A DNA stretch of 55,145 bases from the NCBI RefSeq assembly GCF_002002725.1, contig NZ_MUNW01000057.1, forward strand, positions 1 through 55,145. The letters run 5' to 3'. Numbering within the stretch: the stretch's first letter is position 1; every line of letters begins with the position of its first letter. Made by a program: the position numbers and the translations under genes. Shown here piece by piece: positions 1-9,529 of this stretch. This DNA comes from Sinorhizobium sp. A49. Lineage in GTDB: Bacteria > Pseudomonadota > Alphaproteobacteria > Rhizobiales > Rhizobiaceae. The notes under the pieces are model-generated. The model was not told where the DNA came from. It ran no database searches and saw nothing but the letters and a program-made list of their open reading frames with translations.

Positions 1-3000
1 TCGCTGCCCGCATCCCCCGACAGGATGTCGCCGCCGCCGCCGCCCAGAAGCACGTCGGCAAGTGCACCGCCCAGCAACACATCCGCTGCCGACGTTCCGA
101 TCAGCGTGCGCGCCGCAACCGGCAACGGCGTCTCGCCACCGTCCCCATCGCCAGAGCCGTCGCCGTCATCGTCGTCGCCATCGTCGTCACCGCCAGCGTC
201 GTCGTCGTCATCGTCGTCGTCACCGCCGACCGTATCGTCATCATCGTCATCATCCGTGTCGTCGTCGTCGTCATCGCCGCCGCCAACGGGATCGCCGTCA
301 TCATCGTCATCATCATCTTCGTCATCATCCGGGTTGCCGGCACCGTCATCATCATCGTCCGGTTCGTTGGTCCGGAAGACATGTTCGGGAAGATCGGTCA
401 TGCCGGTATTGCGAGCGATGATGTCGGCAAACTCCTGGCCGTCGATGAAGTTTTCGTAGAAGTCGAAGTTGTCGAAGCGGCTTGCGTAGTAGAAGCGGTC
501 GGCTTCCTGCAGGCGGTCGAACTGCTCATGCAGCACGATCCAGAAGGTTTGCCCGACCATGCCGCCATTCACATGCTTTTCGGCAAGGCCGCCGACCCAG
601 AGATCGACGCGGTCGATGCCCTTGACGATGCCGGTACCATTGGCCTGCATCGCCACCTGAATGCCCGGGTTGATCGACTGGAACGCGGCGATATCGCCGG
701 GTTGCAGCACGAGGTCCGGATAGGCCTGGCGGAACTGGTTGATCACCGCCTGGCTGAGGCCGTTGCGTGCCTGGAAATCCTCCCAGGACGTGTAGGCGGA
801 CATGTCGCCGGCAAACCCGCGGGCTTCCGAGACATAGGGATCCTGGGAGGCTGCCAGATCCATGCGGACCTGGTTCAGCGTCCCGAGCCCGACATCCCAT
901 CCCCGCGCCACGTTGAAGGCGAACAGATCGGCATTGATGCGAACGAGGTCGTTGCGGACCGCGTCGACGATGTTGAAGTCCACCTCTTCGGCCTGCTGGG
1001 TGATGATCCCGCCGAGAATGGAGTTGACGCCGAGCTGTTCGTAACCGGGTTGCGGCACGTAGCCTGGAGGCAAGGGACCGGTGAACACGCCGGCTTCATT
1101 GCTCGGGTTCAGGAAGGCATCGAACAGAGCCACCTGCTTGGGCTGCCCGTCGGGGCCGATGACGGTCATGGTCTGACCGATCAGCGAATGTCCGACGCGG
1201 TAGACCGCGGCTGCGAACTCATGCGAGATGCCGGCCGTGGCATCCGGGTTGTATTCGAGGAAGCCATGCGAGCCGAGGCCGCGCATGCCGCCGAGCAGCA
1301 TGTCGGCGAACTCGTTGAAGACCACCCGCTGGTATTCGGCCTCATTGATCATCTTGGCCGCCTGGAACAGTTCTTCCGCCGTTCCCTGGAAGCCGGCCGC
1401 CTCCAGACCTTCCACATGGAAGTTATGGTTGCGAGCCCAGATTGTGTGCATCGAGGTCAGTGCGAAGTTCTCGTTGCCGCGCCCGTCGCCGACCACATAG
1501 TGATCAAGCAGCTTGATGAAGGGGTTGGTGTCGAGAAGCAGCGCATGGGTGCTGCCCATGAAGTTGGACGTCATGGCCGGAAGCATCGCTTCGTTGATGG
1601 CGCCGTTGGTCACCAGCCCGGCAAAATAGGTCTGGAACGCCACCTGCCCGCCCGGCAGCGAGGCCGAATGGAACACGGTGTTGTTCTGCCAATGATGCAG
1701 GATCAACTCACGCAGCGTCGGCAGCAGGGAGAAGTCGTCGTTCGACGGGTCGGCCGCCCCCTTGAGCAGGTGCGCTCCGAGCCCACCCGAGCCATTGCCT
1801 TCCCGCAGGAACTGGCCGACCAGGTCGTTGGAACCATAGGCCTGGTTCTGATCGACGAAGGGCGAGGTCTTGTTCAGGTGCTGCGGTACGCCGTCGACGA
1901 TCGAGTTGACCGTGCCGCGGGTAAGGTCGGCCGGGTTGCCCGATCCCGGTGCGCCGTTGCCCGGTGCGCCGATGCGGATCGTGCCATTGCCGCCCTTGCC
2001 GAGGAAGTCGAGGCCATGGTCGAAGTACTGGCCGAACGCCATGAAGAAGATGTTGGCGTCCTTGTCGTTCTTCGGCAGGTCGAGTTCCTGGCTGCCGAGG
2101 ATGTTGCTGATGTTGCGCGGGTCGAGCCCCGAGAAGATCGGATTGATATTGTTGTTGCCGGTCGTCGGGTCGTAGGCGCCGTAATGCGCATCGGTGATAC
2201 GGATGAACGGCGTATCGGCCGAGCCCCAGGTCGGATTGTCTTCGTTGTTGCCGTGGCCCGATAGTGTCCGGACGCCAGAGAAGTCGTTGGTGTCATCGTC
2301 TTCGTCGAAGGCCGGAAGCCCGTTGACCAGATTCTTGAGACCCGCAAGATCGTTCGCGGTGTATTCGAAGCGCCCCGAAACGCCTTCATCGTTGCCGGGC
2401 GTCGGCGGCGTATTCTGGAACTGCGGCGGCACCGCACCGGTAAAGGTGATCGAGTGCGTCCCGTTCGAGAACGTCTTCGAGCCGTTCGCATTGGCGGTCA
2501 TGGTGTAGTCGGAAATGTTGCTTCCCGGCGCCAGTTCCACCACATCCTGTGGCCTGAGATTGCCGACGATCGTATCGTTGCCGCCATTGGTGCGGAACAG
2601 GATACGGTGCGAAGACTGCAATGCACTGAAGTCTACCGTGTCGTCGCCTGCATCGCCGTTGATCGTGATCGTGTTGACGCTGAGGCCGGTCGGCGAGAAG
2701 TCGCCGATCGTCAGTACCGTGTCCGGGCCTACACCCGTGTTGATGACGATCTCTTCGATGTCGTTGAGTTCGGCAATGACCGAAGCGTTGTTCGTGCCGT
2801 TGCGGGTAATGACGATTTCCGTCGCCGCGTTGAGGTTGCCCACGGCGTTGCCGGCGACAGCCAACCATTCGGTGCGGGTATAGACCCGGAAGGTTTCGTT
2901 GGTAGCGTCGCCGTTGATGACCAAGGTGTCGCCGTTGGTATCTTCGCTCTCGCCGTTGATGAAGTCGCGACCCTCGCCGACATCGACGGTGATCGTGTCA

Positions 3001-6000
3001 TCGCCCGCACCGGCATTGATCGTGTCGTTGCCGCCCTGGCCGTTGATCTGATCGGCAAAGACCGACCCGGTCAGGGTGTTGCCTGCACCTGTGCCGTTGA
3101 TGGCAGCCGGAGCCGGCGTATCGGCGAGGATGAAATCGGCGATGCTGATGTCGTTGGGATCAACGGCATCGACGAGGATCGTACCGATCGTGGTCGTGCC
3201 GGTCGCATCCCGAATCGTCAGCAGCGTATCGTCCGTTCCCGTAACGACCACACGAGTTTCCAGCACGCGGGTCGCGAAGTTGGCTGCCGTGATGCCCAGA
3301 CCACTCAGATCGATGAGGTCCTGCCCACCGCCCGCGGCAGCGTCGAACGAGTTGATTGTATCGTTGCCGAAATTGATCGTGTCGTAGACGTAGACATCGT
3401 TGTCGTTGTTGTCGTTGAAGGTGTCGTCGCCGGCACCGCCACGCAGTCTGTCGTTGCCGTCGTCACCGTCGATGATGTCGTTGCCATCACCGCCCGAAAG
3501 CGTATCTGCACCGTTGTTGCCGAGCATGGTGTTTGCAAGCCCATTGCCGACGCCGGTAATGGCACCGCCACCATTCTTGGTGAGGTTTTCGACATTGGCG
3601 CCGAGCGTGTAGTTGCCGAGCGTCGTCTGGACCGTGTCCGTTCCGGCGGAACCGACAGCCGTTTCGTCGACCACGTCACCGACATTGTCGACGACATAAA
3701 TGTCGTTGCCGGCACCGCCCCTCATGGTGTCGGCACCAGCGGCGCCGTCGAGCGTGTTGTTTCCGGTGTTGCCGACGATGATGTTGTTCGAGGCGTTGCC
3801 GGTACCACTGATGTTGCCGGTGCCGGTCAGGTTAAGGTTCTCGACATTGGCGGCCAGCGTGTGGGTGACCCCGCTGTTGACCGTGTCCGTGCCGCCGTTG
3901 ACAGCCTCGACCACGGTATCGCCTGTTCCGACGAAGTAGGTGTCGTTGCCGGCACCGCCCGTCAGCGTATTGGCACCGGCATTGCCGGTGATCGTATCGT
4001 CAAAGGCGCTGCCGGTGACGTTTTCGATGTCGATCAGCGTATCGTTACCGTCAGCACCGGTGGCCGTTCCGGTCGTCAGGTTGACGGTAACCGCGCCATT
4101 GGCACCGGCATAAGATGCCGTGTCCGTATCGCCGGTACCGCCGTGCAGCCGGTCGTTGCCCAATCCACCGGACAGGACATCGTCTTCGTCCTGGCCGAAG
4201 AGTGAATCGTCGCCGGCCCCACCGGCGAGTGTATCGTTGCCGTCATCGCCATAGACGATATCGTCACCAGCCGTCGCAGAGGCGGTCAAGTTGTCGCCGA
4301 CGCCCGTGCCCGTGCGGATGTTGAAAGTCTCGTCGTAGACATTCCCGAAATCATCGGTCGAGCGGATAACCAGCGTATAGGCGGTATTGGCCACCATCGC
4401 ACCGACGCGGCTGACAACGCCGGTCGGCGAAACCGTGAAGCCCGCACTGCTTCCGGGCTGCAACGAGTAGGTCCAGGCCGTGCTGTCGTCATCGACCGTC
4501 GCCAGGTTCGCGATCGCCCCAGTGGGCAGGTCGTTGTTGTTCGGGTTGATGGCGTTCCAGCGAATGTCCGTCGGCGCTTCGTTGGCGAGATAGATGCGCG
4601 TACCGTCGGAGAATTCCGCCCACTCGACGTTGCGCAGCCTGTCGATACCGTCGGATACGAGATTGCGCTCGGTCAGCGGATCGATGACGTTGCTGACGTT
4701 GATATGCGAGATCGTGGTCGAGCCATCGGCATTGCGGACAACCGTGTAGTTGGCGTTGCCGTTAGCGTCGAGGAAGGTGTCGTTAAAGAAGGCGGTGTCG
4801 ACATCGCCGATACCGTCGTCCTCAACGATCTCACGAACGATGTGCAGTTGTGTCGGCACGATCGTGCGGGTGAGCATCAGGTCGAACAGCGACTTTCCAA
4901 CCCAGCTCGGATCTCCGGCGTCGTTCACCGTGAAGACATGCTTCAGGCTATCGACGGTGGAAATCTGGTTCTGTGGCGTGTTTTGCGCGCCCGGCGCTGT
5001 GATGCGAATACGCACGTTCAGCCAGGCATCGCCGTCGAGGAAATCATCCCCGCCATTGCCGCGCAGACTGTCGGAGCCCCCACCGCCAAGCAGGATGTTC
5101 CCGGAGTTGAAGGCCGACAGTGCCTCGAGTTGGGCTGCCGTCGCGCCGACGGGCGCCGCAGTGATGAGGTTGCCGAGCAAGGCGCGCAGACCTTCGATGC
5201 GGTTGACGCCCGCCTGGGACAGTTCGTCATTGAAGAAGATGCCTTCCGTGGTCGCAACCGTGTCGCCCGGCAGGATGTCCCCTTGAACGCGGTCGTCGCC
5301 AAGCAGCGTGTCATTGTGATCCCAGCCGGAGAGAGCCTCGGTCTTGTCGAAGCGGTTGCGCAGAATGTCTTCCGCTTCGGTGGTGAAGATCGGGATGCGC
5401 ATGTCGGCATAACCGTTGAGCGCCATACCCTTGAAGATCGCCCAGTCGAAACCGAACATGCCTTCGTTGCGCATGACGCTTTCGCCCTGGACCATGATGT
5501 CGTCGCCGGACTCACCGTCGAAGTCGTGTTCCTCGTTGCCGGAGAACATGACGTCGTGGCCCTTGATCGCCGAATTGAAGAACAGTTCGGAGTTGTCGCC
5601 GGCCGTGGTGTCGAAGCCGCCACCGGCCTCCATCCAGTCGTCGCCCTCGTTGCCCATCAAGAGGTCGACGCCTTCGCCGCCGAGGATGAAGTCGTCACCC
5701 GCGCCGGCGAACACTTCGGTGTCATCGACACCGACGAAGACGACGTCCTTGCCATCGCCGCCCATCAGGATGTCGATGCCGTTGGAGTTGGCGATGACGT
5801 CGTTGCCTTCCTCACCCTTGATGAAGTCGCCGGTGTCGCCGCTGTCGGTCAGAATATCGTCGCCGCCGCCACCGTTGACGAGGTCAACGCCGGCGCCGGA
5901 TTCAACCCGGTCATTGCCGTCGTCGGCCCAGATCGCATCGTCGCCGAAGTCGGTGATGATCGTATCGGCGCCATTGGTGCCGCCGACGACGACGTGCTCG

Positions 6001-9000
6001 CCGCCAGTAAAGCGCAGGTAGTTTGTTTCGATTGCCGCTGTACGCGGATCATCACGCACGACTTTGCCCAGCCCGATTGCTTCGAGCGCCGGGTCGTTGC
6101 CTTCCGGATCCGGCCCGGCCTGGTTGGCCTGGTTGACCTCGAGCACGAAGTCGTACTTGGCAAAGGAGTCGACGCCGATATGGCGTTCGATGATGTCGTC
6201 GGCTGTGCCGCGGATGCCGTCCGCCCCAGGCTGTGCCAGTTCGGTGTTGGCCATCATCATCTTCGAGAAGGAATTCTGCTCGAGCTGGTTCAGCATGTTC
6301 TGGCCCTGCGTGCGGGTCAGGTAGTAGAACCGGTCGCCATCCTGCAAGTTTTCCATCTGGGCTTCGAAGATGGCGTTGAAGGTCGAGCCGAGCATGCCGC
6401 CGAACGGCATTTTCTTTTCGGCCAGACCGCCGATCCACAGATCGATCAGGTTGAGGCCGCTGTTGCCAATGTTCCAGTCGCCGGTGCTGTTGAGGAAATC
6501 GAGACGATCCGAGGGCACGACAATCGTGCGCGTCCCGCCCGGTGCGTTGGCGTCGGCAATCACCTGGTCTTCCCCAAAGACGATTGCCATTGCAGCGGCA
6601 CGTTTGCCGGCAAGTGTTGTTTCGTCGTCCACCAGAGTATGCAGGCCGTATGCCGCGATGAAGTTCACCACAGAGATCGGATTCTTCAGGTTGGCGGCAA
6701 AGTCTACCCAGCTGTCATAGGGTGTGAGGAAGGTCGAGCCGCTTGCCGCATAGAGCTGGGCGCGCGTCTCGTTCAACGAGGGTATGCCGGTGTCTCGGCC
6801 GCGGGCGATATTGATCGTCGCCAGGTCGAGCGGAAGACCGAGCAGATTGTTGCGCAGCGATCCGACGATGAATTCGTCGATTTCATTGCCACGTTCGATC
6901 GTCATGCCGCGCACGACCGCCGCAGCGGCCGCATCGTGCGAAATCGTGCCGTCGAGATCGAACTCGACCGGGTTGAGGAAGGCTTCGATAAGCCCGACTT
7001 CCGGATTGATGAGAACACCATTTGCATCAAGACGCGGCATTTCATCGGTCAGCATCGAATGGCCGAAGCGATAGACCGTGTTGGCGAATTCAGAGAAAAT
7101 CGCCGGATTGATGTCGGTCACGCTGTTGAAGACGAACGGGTCGATCGCCGGCTGGATCTTGCGGGCGAACTCTTCGAACACCAGGTGCTGGTATTGCATT
7201 TCCGTGGCGAAGCGGGCGGCCTGGAAAATGCGCTCGCCATCCCACCCGAAGGATTCAAGAAGTTCTGCCCGCTCCACTGGGTCGGCCGGGAAGGTTGCCG
7301 GCAACGCGTCAAGCTCCGCCTGGGTGATATCAACAGACAGCCACTCATTGATGAAGGCGAGGTCGCCACTTTGCAGAATGGTCATTTTCTGCATATCCGT
7401 CTGGCGATTGTGCTCGGAGTGGAAGATGTGGTGCACGGTCGTCAGACCGATATTCTCGTTGCCGCGGCCGTCGCCGGTGATGAAGTGGCGGTTGAGCAGT
7501 TCGTCGTCATATTCGGTGTTGCGGCCGGTCTGCGGATTGAATGCCACGGCATTGCCGGTGTCGCCGTCGGCATCGGCGACCAGGTTGCCGAGCGCATCGA
7601 AAACGGGAACGGCGTTGTGGGCGATATCGTCCAGGAAGGCATGGCCGATACGCAGCGCGCCTGCCGTGAACGTGTTCACAGGATTTAAGGGATTGCCCTC
7701 GGTGACGAGATCATCGGACGTATTGGGGATTCCGTCGACGCCGAGACCGGTGACCAGCAGCGGATATCCGCTCGGTCCGCGGATGAACTCGCCATAGGCG
7801 TCCGTGCGGATCAGCGGAATGTTGAAGATATCGGCATCCGTCAGTTGGATGCCCAGCACCGTTGCTGCCTGCGCCTTGATGTCGGCCCAGGTCGGCAGGC
7901 CGTTTGCCGAGCCGTCGAGCAGACGGCCGGTCGCGATAGGCGCACCGCCGACGGTCGCATATTCGCGCAGGAAGAACTGATGCGAGGCGTGCGACGTATA
8001 GGTCTGGTTCTGATCGACGAACGGGGTCGTCGTATTGGTCTGGGAATCGCCGTCCGGCGTCGCCCGGGTCAGGACCATGAAGCGCAGATGGGCCGGCAGG
8101 TCATCGGCGGTTCCAGCCACGCCATCCGTACCGAGTACCAACGGGTCATCATCCTGCAAGGGTACGTAGACGGTGCCGTTGCCGCCCTTGGAGATCAGGT
8201 CGAGACCATGGTCGAAGAACTGACCGAAGAAGGTCATCCAGGCGTTGAAGGGCGCGGAAAGGCCTTCGTCCGCTGCCACGTTGGGAATGGACAGGTTGCC
8301 TTCATCGCCGATGACCAGCCCCAGCTCCGTGGCAACGGCCTCGAGCGCCGCGGACGGATCCAGGGCAACCACTTCAGCTGCTACCAGCGCCTCCTCGGCA
8401 ACGGTCACGGCATTCGCTGCGTCCTGAATGGCATCGATGCTGGCGGGGTTGCCCGGCGTGTAGCTGGCGACAGCCAGATCGAGGGCGGTGTTCGCGTCGT
8501 TGAGTGCATTTTGCGCAGCGACAACGGCGTCATCCGCCTGCTGCTGGGTCACGCGAGCGGCAAGCAAACGCGCCATGTCACCTTGCGGGTCTTCCGAACC
8601 GGCAAAGGTCAGGGCCGCGATGATGGCGGCCGGATTGTTGATCGACATGTCGACGATGAGATTGGAGATGATGCGCGGGTCGGCATCGACAACGCTGCCG
8701 GGTGCGCCGTAATTGCCGCCGGTCAATACGCCGCCGGGCGCCCCCCCGTTGACGTCGATGCTGTCGCCATCGGTGTCGTTGCGATACTCGGCGTCCAACA
8801 GCCGCGGCATCGCCTGGTCGGCGGAACCCCAGGTCTCGCGACCGGGCACGATGTTGTTGTAGGTGCCGTCGACGGTGCGAAGGCCGTTCGGGACGTGAGG
8901 GTCGGGGATAGCGAGCTGCGCACCGGGCGTGCCTGCCGGAACGACATTGCCGTTCACATCCACGTAAATCTCCCGCAGATCCAAGGCGCTGGCGCCGGAA

Positions 9001-9083
9001 TGGGCGGTCGAGTTCCCTTCTGCGATCTTGATCTGGCGCAGAATGAACATCATGTCCTGAAGATTGAGCTTGAACGCGGCCAT
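1..9083 (-). CDS. Giant RTX protein with two animal-type heme peroxidase domains (5' part, runs off the window)
   Basis: Read on the minus strand from ATG at 9083 (GGAGGGG just upstream), the frame is open for 3027 codons to the window edge, so the C-terminus is missing. No N-terminal signal peptide is seen; with RTX repeats this fits type I secretion. Peroxidase domain 1 has distal Asp291-His292 (FGQFFDHGLD), Arg540 and Glu543 (GDGRGNEN) and proximal His675 (YRFGHS). RTX nonapeptides follow at about 1025-1160, a cadherin-like segment at about 1500-1590 and more RTX repeats at about 1600-2060. Peroxidase domain 2 has His2356 (FGQYFDHGLD), Arg2535 and His2632 (YRVGHS). An Asp-rich linker (about 2906-2980) leads into another RTX block at the edge. 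The Arg-His spacing in domain 2 is 97 residues, as in myeloperoxidase. Catalytic residues look intact in both domains. Family knowledge: such bacterial peroxidases are extracellular, calcium-binding heme enzymes; the substrate is unknown. Confidence 0.93.
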   Translation of the reverse strand, partial: MAAFKLNLQDMMFILRQIKIAEGNSTAHSGASALDLREIYVDVNGNVVPAGTPGAQLAIPDPHVPNGLRTVDGTYNNIVPGRETWGSADQAMPRLLDAEYRNDTDGDSIDVNGGAPGGVLTGGNYGAPGSVVDADPRIISNLIVDMSINNPAAIIAALTFAGSEDPQGDMARLLAARVTQQQADDAVVAAQNALNDANTALDLAVASYTPGNPASIDAIQDAANAVTVAEEALVAAEVVALDPSAALEAVATELGLVIGDEGNLSIPNVAADEGLSAPFNAWMTFFGQFFDHGLDLISKGGNGTVYVPLQDDDPLVLGTDGVAGTADDLPAHLRFMVLTRATPDGDSQTNTTTPFVDQNQTYTSHASHQFFLREYATVGGAPIATGRLLDGSANGLPTWADIKAQAATVLGIQLTDADIFNIPLIRTDAYGEFIRGPSGYPLLVTGLGVDGIPNTSDDLVTEGNPLNPVNTFTAGALRIGHAFLDDIAHNAVPVFDALGNLVADADGDTGNAVAFNPQTGRNTEYDDELLNRHFITGDGRGNENIGLTTVHHIFHSEHNRQTDMQKMTILQSGDLAFINEWLSVDITQAELDALPATFPADPVERAELLESFGWDGERIFQAARFATEMQYQHLVFEEFARKIQPAIDPFVFNSVTDINPAIFSEFANTVYRFGHSMLTDEMPRLDANGVLINPEVGLIEAFLNPVEFDLDGTISHDAAAAAVVRGMTIERGNEIDEFIVGSLRNNLLGLPLDLATINIARGRDTGIPSLNETRAQLYAASGSTFLTPYDSWVDFAANLKNPISVVNFIAAYGLHTLVDDETTLAGKRAAAMAIVFGEDQVIADANAPGGTRTIVVPSDRLDFLNSTGDWNIGNSGLNLIDLWIGGLAEKKMPFGGMLGSTFNAIFEAQMENLQDGDRFYYLTRTQGQNMLNQLEQNSFSKMMMANTELAQPGADGIRGTADDIIERHIGVDSFAKYDFVLEVNQANQAGPDPEGNDPALEAIGLGKVVRDDPRTAAIETNYLRFTGGEHVVVGGTNGADTIITDFGDDAIWADDGNDRVESGAGVDLVNGGGGDDILTDSGDTGDFIKGEEGNDVIANSNGIDILMGGDGKDVVFVGVDDTEVFAGAGDDFILGGEGVDLLMGNEGDDWMEAGGGFDTTAGDNSELFFNSAIKGHDVMFSGNEEHDFDGESGDDIMVQGESVMRNEGMFGFDWAIFKGMALNGYADMRIPIFTTEAEDILRNRFDKTEALSGWDHNDTLLGDDRVQGDILPGDTVATTEGIFFNDELSQAGVNRIEGLRALLGNLITAAPVGATAAQLEALSAFNSGNILLGGGGSDSLRGNGGDDFLDGDAWLNVRIRITAPGAQNTPQNQISTVDSLKHVFTVNDAGDPSWVGKSLFDLMLTRTIVPTQLHIVREIVEDDGIGDVDTAFFNDTFLDANGNANYTVVRNADGSTTISHINVSNVIDPLTERNLVSDGIDRLRNVEWAEFSDGTRIYLANEAPTDIRWNAINPNNNDLPTGAIANLATVDDDSTAWTYSLQPGSSAGFTVSPTGVVSRVGAMVANTAYTLVIRSTDDFGNVYDETFNIRTGTGVGDNLTASATAGDDIVYGDDGNDTLAGGAGDDSLFGQDEDDVLSGGLGNDRLHGGTGDTDTASYAGANGAVTVNLTTGTATGADGNDTLIDIENVTGSAFDDTITGNAGANTLTGGAGNDTYFVGTGDTVVEAVNGGTDTVNSGVTHTLAANVENLNLTGTGNISGTGNASNNIIVGNTGNNTLDGAAGADTMRGGAGNDIYVVDNVGDVVDETAVGSAGTDTVQTTLGNYTLGANVENLTKNGGGAITGVGNGLANTMLGNNGADTLSGGDGNDIIDGDDGNDRLRGGAGDDTFNDNNDNDVYVYDTINFGNDTINSFDAAAGGGQDLIDLSGLGITAANFATRVLETRVVVTGTDDTLLTIRDATGTTTIGTILVDAVDPNDISIADFILADTPAPAAINGTGAGNTLTGSVFADQINGQGGNDTINAGAGDDTITVDVGEGRDFINGESEDTNGDTLVINGDATNETFRVYTRTEWLAVAGNAVGNLNAATEIVITRNGTNNASVIAELNDIEEIVINTGVGPDTVLTIGDFSPTGLSVNTITINGDAGDDTVDFSALQSSHRILFRTNGGNDTIVGNLRPQDVVELAPGSNISDYTMTANANGSKTFSNGTHSITFTGAVPPQFQNTPPTPGNDEGVSGRFEYTANDLAGLKNLVNGLPAFDEDDDTNDFSGVRTLSGHGNNEDNPTWGSADTPFIRITDAHYGAYDPTTGNNNINPIFSGLDPRNISNILGSQELDLPKNDKDANIFFMAFGQYFDHGLDFLGKGGNGTIRIGAPGNGAPGSGNPADLTRGTVNSIVDGVPQHLNKTSPFVDQNQAYGSNDLVGQFLREGNGSGGLGAHLLKGAADPSNDDFSLLPTLRELILHHWQNNTVFHSASLPGGQVAFQTYFAGLVTNGAINEAMLPAMTSNFMGSTHALLLDTNPFIKLLDHYVVGDGRGNENFALTSMHTIWARNHNFHVEGLEAAGFQGTAEELFQAAKMINEAEYQRVVFNEFADMLLGGMRGLGSHGFLEYNPDATAGISHEFAAAVYRVGHSLIGQTMTVIGPDGQPKQVALFDAFLNPSNEAGVFTGPLPPGYVPQPGYEQLGVNSILGGIITQQAEEVDFNIVDAVRNDLVRINADLFAFNVARGWDVGLGTLNQVRMDLAASQDPYVSEARGFAGDMSAYTSWEDFQARNGLSQAVINQFRQAYPDLVLQPGDIAAFQSINPGIQVAMQANGTGIVKGIDRVDLWVGGLAEKHVNGGMVGQTFWIVLHEQFDRLQEADRFYYASRFDNFDFYENFIDGQEFADIIARNTGMTDLPEHVFRTNEPDDDDDGAGNPDDDEDDDDDDDGDPVGGGDDDDDDTDDDDDDDTVGGDDDDDDDDAGGDDDGDDDDGDGSGDGDGGETPLPVAARTLIGTSAADVLLGGALADVLLGGGGGDILSGDAGS
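145..368 (-). repeat. Low-complexity GAC/GAT codon tract encoding an Asp-rich linker
   Basis: About 75 codons of the peroxidase gene are mostly Asp with a few Gly, Thr, Glu and Pro. On the plus strand this appears as cgt/cat/cgc trinucleotides. It separates the second peroxidase domain from the next RTX block. A calcium-binding or flexible spacer role is inferred. The tract is prone to length change by slippage. Confidence 0.85.
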
Positions 9084-9529
9084 TTTCCCCTCCGTCGAGA
9101 CACAGCGATCCCCCCGGAAGGACACATGTCTTTCCGCCAACAGAGGTCGCGTTACTGGTACTGGTCGCCATTAACGCATCGAAGCCGCCGTCGGCGTAGA
9201 GAACAAGGTCGCGTGATTTTCGCGACTAAAGGACAGTCGGACCAGAATACTTTGGTCTCCACTGTTCTCAGACTTTAGTCGGAGCAAGATTTCACATGCC
9301 GACGCCGCGTGAATGCCTGCAGCGCTTTGGTGCCCGGCTCGGGCGGCCCTGCCTGTGCCGCAACTCTTCCCGCAGTCTGAAAGTTAACCGTAACCATTTG
9401 ATTGACTACAGAATTCCCTTGCTTCAATTGCGGCTTTTGGCTTCTTTTGATGGACGATGCCGGAATTGGCGGAGGTATTTTTAAGGAATAGAGCATATAA
9501 GATCGAAGAAACGCGATCGGACAATTCTC
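9084..9529. other. Divergent intergenic region between the peroxidase and the sensor kinase genes
   Basis: These 446 bp hold the 5' regions of both genes. The peroxidase ribosome binding site is at the left edge and a nested dyad lies at 9223-9281. I see no convincing gene. A 73-codon minus-strand frame (9275-9496) has no recognisable features. Confidence 0.7.
9223..9281. promoter_or_regulatory. Three-part nested dyad upstream of the peroxidase gene
   Basis: Three inverted repeats share one centre. The outer arms cgactaaag (9223-9231) and ctttagtcg (9273-9281) match over 9 bp. The middle arms are acagt (9233-9237) and actgt (9261-9265). The inner arms are gacca (9240-9244) and tggtc (9253-9257). 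It could be an operator for the linked NarL-type regulator or an RNA hairpin in the peroxidase leader. The structure is visible; the role is inferred. Confidence 0.5.

Noticed and set aside
381-7688. Long plus-strand open frames of 627, 583 and 994 codons (381-2264, 2454-4205, 4704-7688), and 477 codons at 7845-9278
   Set aside because: They lie antisense to the RTX peroxidase frame. Their translations show no domains and mirror the Gly/Asp/Asn repeat codons, while the minus strand has clear peroxidase and RTX motifs.
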